Below are positions 8,081 to 17,294 of a stretch of 64,000 nucleotides of DNA, one piece after another. The stretch is from Rhodospirillaceae bacterium (GTDB taxonomy: Bacteria > Pseudomonadota > Alphaproteobacteria > Kiloniellales > DSM-21159): NCBI GenBank assembly GCA_006969625.1, contig CP030885.1, forward strand, positions 1,364,001-1,428,000, in the 5' to 3' direction. Below the pieces are notes generated by a model. That model had not been told where the DNA came from and did no database searches. It saw nothing but the letters and a program-made list of their open reading frames with translations. How positions within the stretch are numbered: the stretch's first letter is position 1; every line of letters starts with the position of its first letter. A program made the position numbers and the translations under genes.

Positions 8081-9736
8081 TCAGGCCGGCACCGCGCGCG
8101 GCGGCGCTTCGCTGAGCCGGATGTCCAGGGTCAGGCGCGGCGCGATGCCGGCCGGCGTATGGGCGGCGAGCTTGCGCTCCAGGGCGCGCAGGCGGGCCAT
8201 GTGGAAGGCGTGGTGATAGGCGCCCACCTCCCCCTCGTCCTCGGCGCCTTCGCGGATCGCCCGCGGCGTGGCGAGGTCGAGCACGCCGCAACCGGCCTCG
8301 CCGAAGTTCGGCACGCGCAGCGCGCAGCCGCCGTCCGCCGTGCGCACGCGGAAGCGCAGGAAGACCGGCGCAGCGGTGGTGTTGGGCGGTGCGCGCAGGC
8401 TCTTGCAAGCGCCGTCTGGCGCCTCCGGCGGCACCCGCGAATGGCGCACGCAGGAGCCGCCTTCGCCGCAGTCGACGGCCGGAAAGGCCCCGGCGAACAG
8501 GCAGTCGGAGGCCTGGATGCGCCGCAGGGCGGTGTCGCCCAGCACGGTGACGTACTCCAGGCGCGCGAAGGCGTTGCGGCCGGCGATCTCGCCGAACAGG
8601 CAGTCTCGCGCCTCCACCGCCAGCTCGCTCTGGGTGGCCGGCGCGCGCAGCTCCAGCCGGGCGACCGCGCAGCGCTCGAGCGTCAGCCTGGCGCCGCGCG
8701 CGACGCGGAGCGTCCCGCGGAACAGCAGGCCGCGCAGCACGACCGGCCCGCCGGCGCGGATCGTCACGTCGCCCTCGACGACCAGCTTGTCCAGCTCCGG
8801 CGGCGCCGTCGGGTCGGCCTCGTTCGGCCCGTAGACGGCGGTCGCGCCCTCCGGATCCGGCGGGAAGGCGTTAGCGGCGACGGCGGCGCTGCGCAGGCCT
8901 GGCTCGAAGAAGCCGTAGAGGGGCCGCGTGTGCAGCACGACGCCCGCCGGGTCGCTCAGCCCGCGCGGCCCGCCCGCTGCGCGCGGGTCGGGCGTGCGGG
9001 TATCGGGCGTGCGCAGCGCCAGGTCTTCGTAGCTCCCTGGGAAGCAGGGCACGCCCTCCGGCGCCAGCACCTCCCAGGCGATCTCCCGGCGCAGCGGCAG
9101 GCCCTCGATGTCGCGCCCGCGGAGCGTGCCGCGGGCCAGCGGATCGCGTGGCACCTCGCGCAGGACCGCGCGCGAGACCCGGCGCGTATCCGGCGTGCCG
9201 CGCGGCAGGCGGCGCTGCGCCTCGTGCCCGGCGAGCGGCCGGGTGAAGGGCGGGAGCGTCAGATTCGGCGTGGTCACCACCCGCCGCCAGCCCTCGATGG
9301 CCACTGTGGCGGCGTCGGCGACCACGTCGGAGAGCTCGTCGAGGGTGCGCAGCGTGCCGCGCGACTGGCTCCAGAGCACCGCCTTGGCGAGCTCGCGCCG
9401 CCGCGCCGCCGGATCAGGCGCCAGCAGCTCGGCACCGAGCAGATCGGCGAGGTAGGGCAGCAGCCAGGGCTGGATCGCGCGGCTGCGCCGCTCGTACTCT
9501 GGCGCGCCGCCGGGGTTTCTGCGCTTCAGGAAAGGGAAGTCGACCGGCTCGGCGAAGCTGTCGGCGTAGAGCTGCTCCAGCGTCGCCCGGCTGCGGTCGA
9601 GCAGGTGGCCGAAGCCGTGCAGGTAGGCCTCCAGGTCGCCGATTTCGCCGTCGCCCGGATTGTCGCGGTAGCGATACTCCTCCGGCAGGTGGCGGTAGAG
9701 CAGCAGGCCGGCGATGGTGCGAAGGCGCGCGCTCAT
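8081..9736 (-). CDS. eCIS phage-tail-protein-I-like baseplate component with probable beta-helix
   Basis: A 551-residue protein. The ATG at 9736 sits in an ATGA overlap with the stop of the baseplate-J gene. Residues 1-150 (LLYRHLPEEYRYRD, WLLPYLADLLGAELL, ELAKAVLWSQSRGT) match the helical wedge domain of phage tail protein I (P2 gpI, Afp12-like), which links the baseplate-J ring to fibres. Residues ~316-416 consist of short repeated beta-strand rungs (TIRAGGPVVLRGLLFRGTL and following), suggesting a right-handed beta-helix like those of phage spikes and fibres. Seven cysteines are concentrated between 412 and 483. A longer open frame upstream in the same phase overlaps the baseplate-J gene and is not coding. 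Confidence 0.7.
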   Translation of the reverse strand: MSARLRTIAGLLLYRHLPEEYRYRDNPGDGEIGDLEAYLHGFGHLLDRSRATLEQLYADSFAEPVDFPFLKRRNPGGAPEYERRSRAIQPWLLPYLADLLGAELLAPDPAARRRELAKAVLWSQSRGTLRTLDELSDVVADAATVAIEGWRRVVTTPNLTLPPFTRPLAGHEAQRRLPRGTPDTRRVSRAVLREVPRDPLARGTLRGRDIEGLPLRREIAWEVLAPEGVPCFPGSYEDLALRTPDTRTPDPRAAGGPRGLSDPAGVVLHTRPLYGFFEPGLRSAAVAANAFPPDPEGATAVYGPNEADPTAPPELDKLVVEGDVTIRAGGPVVLRGLLFRGTLRVARGARLTLERCAVARLELRAPATQSELAVEARDCLFGEIAGRNAFARLEYVTVLGDTALRRIQASDCLFAGAFPAVDCGEGGSCVRHSRVPPEAPDGACKSLRAPPNTTAAPVFLRFRVRTADGGCALRVPNFGEAGCGVLDLATPRAIREGAEDEGEVGAYHHAFHMARLRALERKLAAHTPAGIAPRLTLDIRLSEAPPRAVPA

Positions 9737-12690
9737 GCCAGGGCCTCCGGCACGGCGCTGACGTCGGTTTCGCCGGCGACGAAGATGGCCTGGTCGGGTT
9801 TGGCGAAGAGCGCCCGCAGCTTCGGCGGCGGCTGGCCGGGCTGGGCCTCGGGCACGCGTCGGCGCGGCGTCGCAGCGTCGGGGCGCAGGCTCATCGTCAC
9901 CTGCGCCGTCTCGACGCCGACGACCCGCTCGACGGCGGCCACCAGCTCGCTCAGGTACAGGCCGGCGCCGATGCGCCGCTGTTCCAGGGCGAAGCGTGCG
10001 GCGACCTCGGCGATCACCGCCACGCGCACCTCCTCGGGATCGTAGCGCACCGGATCGACGCGGACCTTGGCGGTCACCAGCACGGGCACCGACTCGAACA
10101 GCGCGACCTCCGGCCGAACGCCGGGCAAGGCCCGCACGGCGATCGCCTTGCGGATATCCTCCAGGGTGGACGGGCTGGCCACACCGCCGACCGGCACGAC
10201 GGTGACGCGCATCCGCTTGCCGCGGCCTGCCGGGAAGGGGCCGTCGGCGCGTGCCTGCCAGACGCCGCTCTGGGCCGCCGCCACGGTAGCGAAGTCCTCG
10301 ACCGTTACCGCCCGGTCCAGTGCCTTCAGCTCGCGCGGAGCCTGAGTGCGGATGCTGGCGACCGGCTCGGCATCGGCGCCGCCGGCGGTGACGAAGGGCT
10401 GGCGCACCCCGGCGACCTTCGGATGCGGCTTGGCCGGCTTGTCGAACGCGAAGGGCGGCACGCCGTTGCCGGCCTCGCCCACACCGGCGCGATGGCTTTC
10501 CAGCTTGACGTTGTTTGTGCCCGTCGGCAGGCGGCGCAGAAAGGTCAGGTCGAGCGTGCGGTCCTCGCGGCGGCGCGCCAGGAAGGCGGGCGCGCTGTCG
10601 CCGGCCTCGCCGCGCCGCTCGACGCGGCTCCACAGCATGCCGTCCACCGAAACGGAGATCGCAGGAGCCACGCCGCTGGGCGCCGTCGACTCCGGCTCGT
10701 AAGAAATGTCGTCGATCTCGAGGTGGAAGCTCTGCTCCGGCAGCTCGCCGTTGCCGGAGCCGAGCACCTTCGAACCCTTGGTCTCGCCGTGCCCGAGGCT
10801 GACGACGTTGCCGCGGAACAGCGTCCAGCCGGCGGGCCAGGCGCCGGCCGGCCGGCCGCCCTGGAAGGCGACGCGCGTGACGCCGCCGGGCAGGCCGTGG
10901 CTGACGGCGGCGATCGTCGCCAGCACGGCGGAGTCTTGCGGCGGGTCGCGCTCGTCCTCGATCAGCACGCGCCGGCCCGGCTTCAGCAGCCGCGCGGTCG
11001 CCGGCGCCAGGCCGACCAGCTCGACTGTGCCGCCGCCGTCGATCGCCGTGGCCGGGCTGCGGTCCCAGTGCTGCGGCCGCAGGACGACCTTGAAGGGGCC
11101 GTAGAAGGTATGGTCGGCGACCAGGTCCGCGGCCCGGGTCGCGAAGGTCACGGTGAAGCGCCCCTCGTCCTGACGCACGCCGACCACCTGCAACGGCGTC
11201 ATGGCGCCGTCCTCCAGGCTGCGCGCGACCATCCAGCTTGCCGCGCCGAGGCCGGGCGGCATCTTGCCGTCGAACACCAGGGTGCGGCCCGACTCCCGGT
11301 CGACGCCCGGCAGCGCCGGCAACCAGCCCTTGCGCTTGCGCAGCCGCCGGCCGAGCGCGCCGGCGCCGGGCGGGGCGAAGCCGCGCTTGCCGGCGCCCAG
11401 GTCGATCTCGACGAACAGGGTCTCGTCGCTGCCGTCGACGTCGAAGATCCGCTTGTCGTCGTCGGTGACCGGCTTGGTGCGGATTTCGCCGTCCTCGACG
11501 AAGCGCAGGGTGTCGATGTCCGGCGTCAGGCGGACGATGCCGTCGGCGTCGGCCTCGTAGACCTGCAGGATCTTGGCCTCGACCTCCTCGGCATCGACGG
11601 GCACGGACAGGCGCACGAGCGTGCCGTCGACCGCCTCGACGAAGGCGTAGACGCCGGCGCCCTCGATCTCGAAGTAGAGCATCTGCCCCGCTGCGAGCAC
11701 GACCTCGCCGCCGGTGTCGAAGGTCTTGTCGTCCTCTCCGGCCGCGCCCATACGCGGCGTGCGCGGACCCTCGGCGCCGGCAAGCAACAGGGTCGTGCAG
11801 CGCTTGCGCCCAGCGCCCAGAGGGTCGGCCAGCTCGATCGTCAGCGGGCCGGTTTCCGGATCCCCGGCGACGGAGGCGACGACATGGCCCTTCGCCTCGC
11901 TGCCCCCCTCCTCGACCAGCAGCACCACTGCGCCGGCCGCCAGCTTGGGCTCGCCCGAGGCGACCATCCAGTCGATCGCTCCGGTGCCGGGCAGGGTGGT
12001 CTCGTTGCGGTCCCAGTCCTGGGCGCGCGCGGCGTTCAGCGCCGCGTCCACCGTGACGTCGCGCAGCGTCTCGAAGACCAGTGGCTTGCCGCCGTCGGGC
12101 GGGGCGTAGCGGAAGGCCAGCCCGCGCTTGACCTCGGCGAGCGTCGTGCCGTCCTTGGCCAGCAGCGCGACCTCGGTGCTCGCGGAGGCAGGCGGCCGCG
12201 GCGTGTAATCGACCAGGGCGGCCAGCTTGCGCACGTTGTCCCACTGGGTCGCAGTGCGCAGGTAGCCCTCGTTGGCGTAGGCCTCGAGGTGACCGAGCAG
12301 CACGTGCAAGGCGCGGGCGAAGGCGCGCGCGATCTCCATGGTCTGATCGTCGTGCGGCGCTCCGTAGTCGGCCAGCAGCCGGGCGTTGCGCCGAGCCGTC
12401 GTCTCAGGCTCGTCCGGCACCGCGCGCCAGAGGTCGCGCCAGACCAGCGTGTCGTCGCGCAGGTCGGCCAGGCGCGCCGGGCTCGGCCACTCGCTGGGCG
12501 GCTTGGAGAAGAGCAGGCGCCAGTAGTCGGGATCGCGCACCTCCATCGGCGCGCCGCGCAGGAAGAGTGTCAGGAACTTCAGCCGAAGTTCCTCCAGCCA
12601 GGTCGCCGCGTCTCCGTCCACGTACTGGACGCGCGACTTGCTGGCGCGGTTCCAGCGCGTCAGGTCGCGCGGCTCGGGCCGGCCGCTCAT
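9733..12690 (-). CDS. Putative baseplate assembly protein, baseplate-J family, long form (Afp11-like)
   Basis: A 985-residue protein starting at the ATG at 12690, which overlaps the previous stop as ATGA. It starts with LTRWNRASKSRVQYVDGDAATWLEELRLKF in pieces typical of the large baseplate assembly proteins of eCIS loci. The centre is a series of beta-rich domains. The C-terminal ~200 residues carry the J-like core: RELKALDRAVTVEDF, the GVWQARA region and the GAGLYLSELVAAVERVVGV segment near the end. Proteins of this family form the wedge ring that transmits the trigger from fibres to sheath. It is the second of two adjacent J-family genes and is much longer than the first, as in other eCIS clusters. 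Confidence 0.8.
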   Translation of the reverse strand: MSGRPEPRDLTRWNRASKSRVQYVDGDAATWLEELRLKFLTLFLRGAPMEVRDPDYWRLLFSKPPSEWPSPARLADLRDDTLVWRDLWRAVPDEPETTARRNARLLADYGAPHDDQTMEIARAFARALHVLLGHLEAYANEGYLRTATQWDNVRKLAALVDYTPRPPASASTEVALLAKDGTTLAEVKRGLAFRYAPPDGGKPLVFETLRDVTVDAALNAARAQDWDRNETTLPGTGAIDWMVASGEPKLAAGAVVLLVEEGGSEAKGHVVASVAGDPETGPLTIELADPLGAGRKRCTTLLLAGAEGPRTPRMGAAGEDDKTFDTGGEVVLAAGQMLYFEIEGAGVYAFVEAVDGTLVRLSVPVDAEEVEAKILQVYEADADGIVRLTPDIDTLRFVEDGEIRTKPVTDDDKRIFDVDGSDETLFVEIDLGAGKRGFAPPGAGALGRRLRKRKGWLPALPGVDRESGRTLVFDGKMPPGLGAASWMVARSLEDGAMTPLQVVGVRQDEGRFTVTFATRAADLVADHTFYGPFKVVLRPQHWDRSPATAIDGGGTVELVGLAPATARLLKPGRRVLIEDERDPPQDSAVLATIAAVSHGLPGGVTRVAFQGGRPAGAWPAGWTLFRGNVVSLGHGETKGSKVLGSGNGELPEQSFHLEIDDISYEPESTAPSGVAPAISVSVDGMLWSRVERRGEAGDSAPAFLARRREDRTLDLTFLRRLPTGTNNVKLESHRAGVGEAGNGVPPFAFDKPAKPHPKVAGVRQPFVTAGGADAEPVASIRTQAPRELKALDRAVTVEDFATVAAAQSGVWQARADGPFPAGRGKRMRVTVVPVGGVASPSTLEDIRKAIAVRALPGVRPEVALFESVPVLVTAKVRVDPVRYDPEEVRVAVIAEVAARFALEQRRIGAGLYLSELVAAVERVVGVETAQVTMSLRPDAATPRRRVPEAQPGQPPPKLRALFAKPDQAIFVAGETDVSAVPEALA

Positions 12691-13874
12691 CCCGGGATCC
12701 CTCCGTGCGTGACGATGCGGAAGTAGCCGTCCTGCGGCGCGGTCGGATCGTTGCGGCAGGTGGCGATCTCGTCGGGGGCGACCGGGATGAAGCTGGCGTC
12801 GGTGCGGTCGGGATAGCGGCTGCCCACCCGCTTGAAGCGGTTGAGGCAGACCGTCTCGACGCCCTCGACGGCGTAGGCCACCTCGATCAGGTCGCTGGCA
12901 TAGAGGTCCTCGCCGAAGCGCAGGCGGCCAGGCGCGAAGAAGCCTTGCGCTTCCGTGCCGTAGGCGGCGCGCAAGGCATTCAGCACCTCCGAGCGGTAGA
13001 AGGTATCGCGCACCTGCACCGAGAGGCTGAAGGTTATGCCGACCGTCTCGGCGGCCTCGAGCAGCACCGGCTGCCCGGCCATGCGGTAGCCCTCGACCAG
13101 TATCGCCAGCGCGTCGCGCACCGTGGTCTCGGGCGCCTCCGGCGGCGCGGCGATGCCCTTGCTGCGGTGGAAGGCGGCAACATCCGCCAGCAGGCTCGCC
13201 GGCAGGCCGGCGATCGCCGAATCGAGGCCGAGTTGGCGCTCCGGCAGCACGGCGACGCGGATCGTTTGCCAGCTTCCGCTCCACACGCTATGGGCCTGGG
13301 CGCGGGCGACCAGCGGATGCGCCTCCAGGGTCGTGCCATAGTCGGCCAGGGTGACCATCCGCTTCTGGGTGCGGATGGCGGCCGGGCCGGCCAGCCGCGC
13401 CCGCTCCATCTCGCGCGGCTGCAGCTTCCACAGGCGCTCCAGCTTCTCGCTGTCGCTCTCCGGGCCGAAGCCGGCCGGCGCCGGCGGCAGGCCGGCGAGC
13501 TTGTCGGGGTCGGTGTCGTTCAGCGGGTCGTAGCCGATCAGCGCCAGCAGGCGGCGCAGGCTCTCCGGCCGGCGCGCGGTTTCGACGAAGCGCTCCTGCT
13601 GGATGGTGTCGAGGGCATGCGAAAGGCGGTCGAGCGCGGCGGCCAGCACCTCGACGATCACCACCTCCAGGTCGGCGGCGGTCCAGCGGCTGCGCTCGGG
13701 CGCTCGGGCGGCCAGTTCCTCCATCATGAACAGGCGGAAACTGTCGTAGTCGCGGGCCGTCCAGTCGAAGTCGTCGGGCACGCCGGGTAGCGGCGCCGGC
13801 AGCGCAACGCGCCGCTCGCCGCAGTCGCCGCAGCCACCGGTGAAGTGCAGTTCGGATCTGGGCGTCTCGGCCAT
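12687..13874 (-). CDS. Baseplate protein, baseplate-J-like, short form
   Basis: A 395-residue protein from the ATG at 13874. The N-terminus carries a CGDCGERR motif (residues 15-22), then DYDSFRLFMMEELAARAPER, typical of the J-like proteins that precede the long form in eCIS operons. The C-terminal half (TVRDALAILVEGYRMAGQ, then YASDLIEVAYAVEGVETVCL) matches the end of baseplate-J proteins, where the last domain contacts the neighbouring wedge. Its stop overlaps the start of the long J gene by 4 bp and gp25 lies 17 bp upstream, so all wedge genes are contiguous. The tail IPVAPDEIATCRNDPTAPQDGYFRI is conserved in this subfamily as far as I can recall. Confidence 0.75.
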   Translation of the reverse strand: MAETPRSELHFTGGCGDCGERRVALPAPLPGVPDDFDWTARDYDSFRLFMMEELAARAPERSRWTAADLEVVIVEVLAAALDRLSHALDTIQQERFVETARRPESLRRLLALIGYDPLNDTDPDKLAGLPPAPAGFGPESDSEKLERLWKLQPREMERARLAGPAAIRTQKRMVTLADYGTTLEAHPLVARAQAHSVWSGSWQTIRVAVLPERQLGLDSAIAGLPASLLADVAAFHRSKGIAAPPEAPETTVRDALAILVEGYRMAGQPVLLEAAETVGITFSLSVQVRDTFYRSEVLNALRAAYGTEAQGFFAPGRLRFGEDLYASDLIEVAYAVEGVETVCLNRFKRVGSRYPDRTDASFIPVAPDEIATCRNDPTAPQDGYFRIVTHGGIPG

Positions 13875-13891
13875 ACCTGCGGCTCCTCCGG

Positions 13892-14290
13892 TCAGACCGT
13901 GAAGGTCTGGCGCTCCTGCTTGCGGATGGCGGCCAGCACATAGGCGATGCGCACCACCAGGCGCTCCGGTGCGTCCGGCGGGGCGCCGACCTCGACCTCC
14001 AGGGTCTTGGGGTCGACCTCGCCGGCCAGCGCCTCGGCCAGCGCCGAGAGCAGGCGGTTGCGCGAGACCTCCCAAAGGGCCGCGCGGTTGGGCTCGAAGA
14101 TCAGGCGGCGGGCGCCGAAGCCCCATTCCGGCCGGAACACTCGCTCGCCGGGGCTGGTGAACAGCACCTGCTCGATCTGCTGGCGGATGTGTGCACTGCG
14201 CTCGGCCTGGGCGCCGCCCTTGGCCGTCATGCGGAAGGGGTAGGCCAGGTAGGCGACCTGCTGCAGGCGGGTTTCGCGCGGCGCGGTCAT
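13892..14290 (-). CDS. gp25-like baseplate wedge protein (Afp9-like)
   Basis: A 132-residue protein, the usual size for the gpW/gp25 family. The ATG at 14290 is in an ATGA overlap with the spike gene. The family signature is clear: YLAYPFRM near the start, IRQQIEQVLFTSPGERVF(R)PEWGFGARRLIFEPN in the middle, and a beta-rich C-terminus ending VRIAYVLAAIRKQERQTFTV. In T4 and eCIS particles gp25 is the core wedge protein whose conserved loop contacts the first sheath ring and nucleates sheath polymerisation. A longer frame extending upstream into the spike gene is an overlap artefact. Confidence 0.85.
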   Translation of the reverse strand: MTAPRETRLQQVAYLAYPFRMTAKGGAQAERSAHIRQQIEQVLFTSPGERVFRPEWGFGARRLIFEPNRAALWEVSRNRLLSALAEALAGEVDPKTLEVEVGAPPDAPERLVVRIAYVLAAIRKQERQTFTV

Positions 14291-15114
14291 GAGGCCACCG
14301 TCTTGGTCGTCAGCATTGCCGGTGTCAGCGGCGTCAGCGGCGGCGAGGTCGGCGCGCCCGGCGCCGTCGTGGTGTGGACGTGCGCGTTGAACAGCGACAG
14401 GAAGCTGGTGCCCTTGATCAGCGGTTCGCCGCCGGCACCGCCGAGCATCACCTGCGAGCCCTCGATCTTGACCATCGAGCCCTTGACCTCGATGCCGCTC
14501 GAGCCGGTCTTGATCTCGTTGCCGGCCGCATCGCTGACGGTGATGCCGCTGGACGACATCTCCAGCGTGTTGCCGTTGGCGTCGGCTACCGTGACCGTGT
14601 TGTTGGCGGCGTCGAGCGTGACGGTGGCGCCGGCGGAGTCGGTGAGTGCCAGACTGCCGTTCTCGTCCAGCTTGGCTTCGGCGCCGGCGGTCGAGCGCAG
14701 GGTGACCGCCTCCTCCCCTTGCTTGTCCTGGAACATCAGCAGATGGCCGGAGTCCGTCTGCAGCAGCTTCACCGTCGGCGTGTCGCCGCTGACGCTGTCC
14801 TCCGGCGGCGTGTCGGCGCCGCGCCAGTAGGTGCCGGTCCACACGGGCGAGGAAATGTCGCCCTCCAGGAACTCGGCGAAGCACTGCGCGCCGACCGGCG
14901 GGATCATCAGGAAACCCAGGCCCGGCGCCCCGCCGTAGGGCGTGGCGGGCAACGCCCAGGCGCTCTCGGCCTCGCCGAGCACCGAGGGCACGCGCAGTTT
15001 CAGCCGGCCGCGGCCGTCCGGGTCGGCGTTGTCGGCGACCACCGCGCGGAACTTTCCGAGGTAGCGCTGCTGCTGGCGGCTGATCGTCTGTTCGAGCAGG
15101 GAAAGCTCGGGCAC
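14287..15114 (-). CDS. Central spike protein, gpV / gp5-OB-fold family (Afp8 C-terminal half)
   Basis: A 275-residue protein. Residues ~20-110 form the OB-fold of baseplate assembly protein V (GRFRAVVADNADPDGRGRLK-like start, PPVGAQCFAEFLEGDISSPVW). Residues 130-230 are repeats of short beta-strands rich in Asp, Gly, Thr and Val (AGATVTLDAANNTVTVADANG and similar), as expected for a trimeric beta-prism spike. Near the end, FNAHVHTT carries an HxH motif in the place where phage spike tips bind metal. In Afp and PVC this domain is fused to the gpD domain as Afp8; here the two are separate genes 26 bp apart. No separate PAAR tip gene was found, so this protein may form the tip itself. Confidence 0.8.
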   Translation of the reverse strand: MPELSLLEQTISRQQQRYLGKFRAVVADNADPDGRGRLKLRVPSVLGEAESAWALPATPYGGAPGLGFLMIPPVGAQCFAEFLEGDISSPVWTGTYWRGADTPPEDSVSGDTPTVKLLQTDSGHLLMFQDKQGEEAVTLRSTAGAEAKLDENGSLALTDSAGATVTLDAANNTVTVADANGNTLEMSSSGITVSDAAGNEIKTGSSGIEVKGSMVKIEGSQVMLGGAGGEPLIKGTSFLSLFNAHVHTTTAPGAPTSPPLTPLTPAMLTTKTVAS

Positions 15115-15140
15115 GGGGGGCGTCTCCGTCAGAGCGAGTT

Positions 15141-16295
15141 TCAGAACAGGTTGCGGATGGCCGAGGCGGCGGCGCCGGCGGCGGCCAATTCACCCTCGCC
15201 GGTCGCGTTGCGCATCAGCTCGAAGGTCTGGCGATAGCCGTCCTCGGCGAAGCGGTGGGTGACCGTGTCGACGTAGTAGAGGCCGCCGTGGCGCGGCCCG
15301 ACGCCGTCGACGGCCACCGGCCGGCCGGGCAGCAGCACATGGCCGTAGAGCGTGCCGTCCAGCTCGCCGGTGGCGCGGATCTTCATCTCGTTGCGGTTGG
15401 CCAGCGCCTGGGCGCGCGCCTCCTGCTCCGCGGCCGGGCCGTCGCCCTCGCGCGACATGCGCCACTCGAAGTCGGGCAGGTCGGAGCCCTCCTGCGAGGT
15501 GCGGCGCTGACCGAGCGCCGGCTGGTCCGGCGTCAGGCTGCGGGTCTCCGGCGTCTCGCCCTCGTCGGCGGCGCGCTCGAAGCGCACGGCGTCCGGTTTC
15601 AGCGCGTCCTCGGCAACGTCGAAGCTCAGGCAGTTCGAGGCCTGCCCGGCGTAGACCATGACGGTGGCCTGGGCCTCCCCGGAGAGGCGCATCGGCCCGA
15701 AGTAGAGCGCGCCGCCCTGGGCCAGAACCTCGTAGCCGTTGGCCTCGGCCCGCTTGCGGATGAATTTGATCGGCGTCTCGTCCTGGTTCAGCGCCCGGGC
15801 CGACTGGCCGTCGTGGCTGTCGGCGGCCAACGTCAGGGGGTAGGGCGACAGCAGGGTCTCGACGATCTGGCGGTCGCTCATGGGATCCGGCTCGCCCCAG
15901 ACCTCGCGCAGGTGGGTGCGGTCCAGCGCCAGGGTTTCGTCCTGGATCGCCACCTCCAGGGTCGCCTCGGCACCGCTCGGCGGAAACTTGGCGTTGGCCG
16001 ACTTGACGTAGCCGCGCACGATCTCCTCCTCCGCCTGCTCGCCGAAGGCGGCGGCGATGCGGATCGCCGTCCAGGGGGCGAAGATGTCCTCGTCGAGCAC
16101 GCTCCAGTTCCCCGCCTCGTCGCGGCGGATGTCGAAGACCAGCTTGCCGGCGGCCGCCTCCTCGCGCGCCGTCACCACCTCCAGCTCGCGCAGTGCGGCG
16201 TAGACGCTGTCGTGCTCGCGCCGCTCGGCTCCGACCTGGATGACCGGCTGGGCCGGCTGGCGGAACGGCAGGCTCAGCAGGTTGGCGAAGGCCAT
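15141..16295 (-). CDS. Baseplate hub protein, phage late control gpD / gp27 family (Afp8 N-terminal half)
   Basis: A 384-residue protein with a gpD-like profile: an N-terminal beta-barrel (PAQPVIQVGAERREHDSVYAAL), the central segment FIRKRAEANGYEVLAQGGALYFGP (split here only for description, residues ~205-228), which is the most diagnostic stretch of the family, and a final barrel ending with DGVGPRHGGLYYVDTVTHRF. In the particle this trimer adapts the six-fold tube to the three-fold spike. It lies between the LysM-like gene (4 bp) and the spike gene (26 bp). The last ~20 residues are Ala-rich. Confidence 0.8.
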   Translation of the reverse strand: MAFANLLSLPFRQPAQPVIQVGAERREHDSVYAALRELEVVTAREEAAAGKLVFDIRRDEAGNWSVLDEDIFAPWTAIRIAAAFGEQAEEEIVRGYVKSANAKFPPSGAEATLEVAIQDETLALDRTHLREVWGEPDPMSDRQIVETLLSPYPLTLAADSHDGQSARALNQDETPIKFIRKRAEANGYEVLAQGGALYFGPMRLSGEAQATVMVYAGQASNCLSFDVAEDALKPDAVRFERAADEGETPETRSLTPDQPALGQRRTSQEGSDLPDFEWRMSREGDGPAAEQEARAQALANRNEMKIRATGELDGTLYGHVLLPGRPVAVDGVGPRHGGLYYVDTVTHRFAEDGYRQTFELMRNATGEGELAAAGAAASAIRNLF

Positions 16296-16299
16296 GGCG

Positions 16300-16647
16300 T
16301 CAGCCCTCCCGCGCCTTGGGGATCAGCACCTGCGCGCCCAGCCGCTCGCCGCCGGTCTGCTCGCGTGTCGCCTCGGCCGCGAAATCCTCCTCGGCCGCTT
16401 CCCACACCAGGTCTTCCGGAAACAGGACGTCCGGGTTGGCTGCGGCGACCCGGTGCCACAGGCGCGGCTGGGCAAAGTAGCGAAAGCCGAGCGCGTCCAG
16501 CCGGTCGCGGGTCTCGACGGCGTGCTCCAGCACGCCCTTGGCCGGCCCGACCGGTCGCGCGCGCAGGCCGGCGAAGTGGCTGCGGCCCTCCGCATCTGGC
16601 ACGAACAGCGGCACGGTCTCGTAGCGGCTGCCCTTGAACAGCGTCAT
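16300..16647 (-). CDS. LysM-like baseplate protein, stand-alone
   Basis: A 115-residue protein; the ATG at 16647 overlaps the stop of the tube-initiator gene by 4 bp. The segment LGFRYFAQPRLWHRVAAANPDVLFPEDL, spanning residues ~54-81, followed by GAQVLIP near the C-terminus, has the pattern of a LysM or tail-X domain (a Trp-containing helix, an AxANP turn, a final strand ending in IP). In Afp7 and Pvc7 such a LysM domain is the C-terminal part of the tube-initiator protein; here it is encoded by its own cistron. In eCIS particles this domain acts as glue between hub and wedges rather than binding peptidoglycan. Confidence 0.6.
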   Translation of the reverse strand: MTLFKGSRYETVPLFVPDAEGRSHFAGLRARPVGPAKGVLEHAVETRDRLDALGFRYFAQPRLWHRVAAANPDVLFPEDLVWEAAEEDFAAEATREQTGGERLGAQVLIPKAREG

Positions 16648-17291
16648 GCTAAACCCTCCAGTCCGTCGATCGCCACCTGCACGCTATTCAGTCCGGCGAA
16701 GGCGAGCTGGCGCACCTGGTTGGCCAGGTAGAAGGGGTTGCGGCTCTCGATGACCTGCATCGCGAGCTGCAGTTCGACCCGGTAGGGCATCAGGTTGGGC
16801 AGGTGCTGGGTCTCGTTCTGGGTGACGCCGGTCAGGAAGACGGGCAGCACCTGTGCGCCCCACACGAACAACAGGACCGAGGCGGTCTCCGCCTGCTGCG
16901 CCGCGCGGACGCCGCCCAGGCTGAGGCTGGCGAGCGTCTGCACGCCGTCGGGCCCCTGCACCTTCGGCTCCAGCATGGTGCGCAGCACGTCGATCTGCGG
17001 CTGCACGCCGAACTGCTTGGCGATCGCGTCGCCCTCGTCGATGCGCTCGGATGCGTCGAACATGATGTCGATCGAGAAGGACTCCGACTGTAGTTCCACG
17101 CCCTGGGCGGCGCGCGCCGTCTCCATCGGCGTCAGGAAGTCGAAGCCGCCGCGCGTCGCCGGCGACTGGCCGGTCTTCACCGTCACGGTGCGGCTGCGCG
17201 AGATGGTCTGCGGGTTGAAGACGAAGGGCAGGATCAGCGGCGGGATCACCACCGAGTACTGCACCAGCGCACCGTGCCGCTCGCGGGCCAT
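16644..17291 (-). CDS. Contractile injection system tube-initiator protein (Afp7/Pvc7-like, without LysM)
   Basis: A 215-residue protein matching the CIS tube protein N-terminal domain: LILPFVFNPQTISRSRTVTV near the start, the ELQSESFSIDIMFDASERI strand region in the middle, LLFVWGAQVLPVFLTGVTQNE, and NLMPYRVELQLAMQVIE towards the end. These proteins are tube-like hub components bridging the spike complex and the first inner-tube ring. Compared with Afp7 the protein stops after this domain; the LysM part is the next gene. The start is an ATG at 17291, 3 bp after the stop of the 70-aa gene. Confidence 0.75.
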   Translation of the reverse strand: MARERHGALVQYSVVIPPLILPFVFNPQTISRSRTVTVKTGQSPATRGGFDFLTPMETARAAQGVELQSESFSIDIMFDASERIDEGDAIAKQFGVQPQIDVLRTMLEPKVQGPDGVQTLASLSLGGVRAAQQAETASVLLFVWGAQVLPVFLTGVTQNETQHLPNLMPYRVELQLAMQVIESRNPFYLANQVRQLAFAGLNSVQVAIDGLEGLA

Positions 17292-17294
17292 GGC

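Noticed and set aside
6442..8115. Plus-strand 557-codon frame opposite the 1172-aa gene
   Set aside because: Low-complexity composition and no recognisable motif; an antisense artefact of third-position GC bias.
8081..12244. Single 1387-codon frame covering two eCIS genes
   Set aside because: Only its last 551 codons resemble a protein family; the first part is a shadow of the baseplate-J gene, and the ATGA overlap at 9733-9736 marks the true start.
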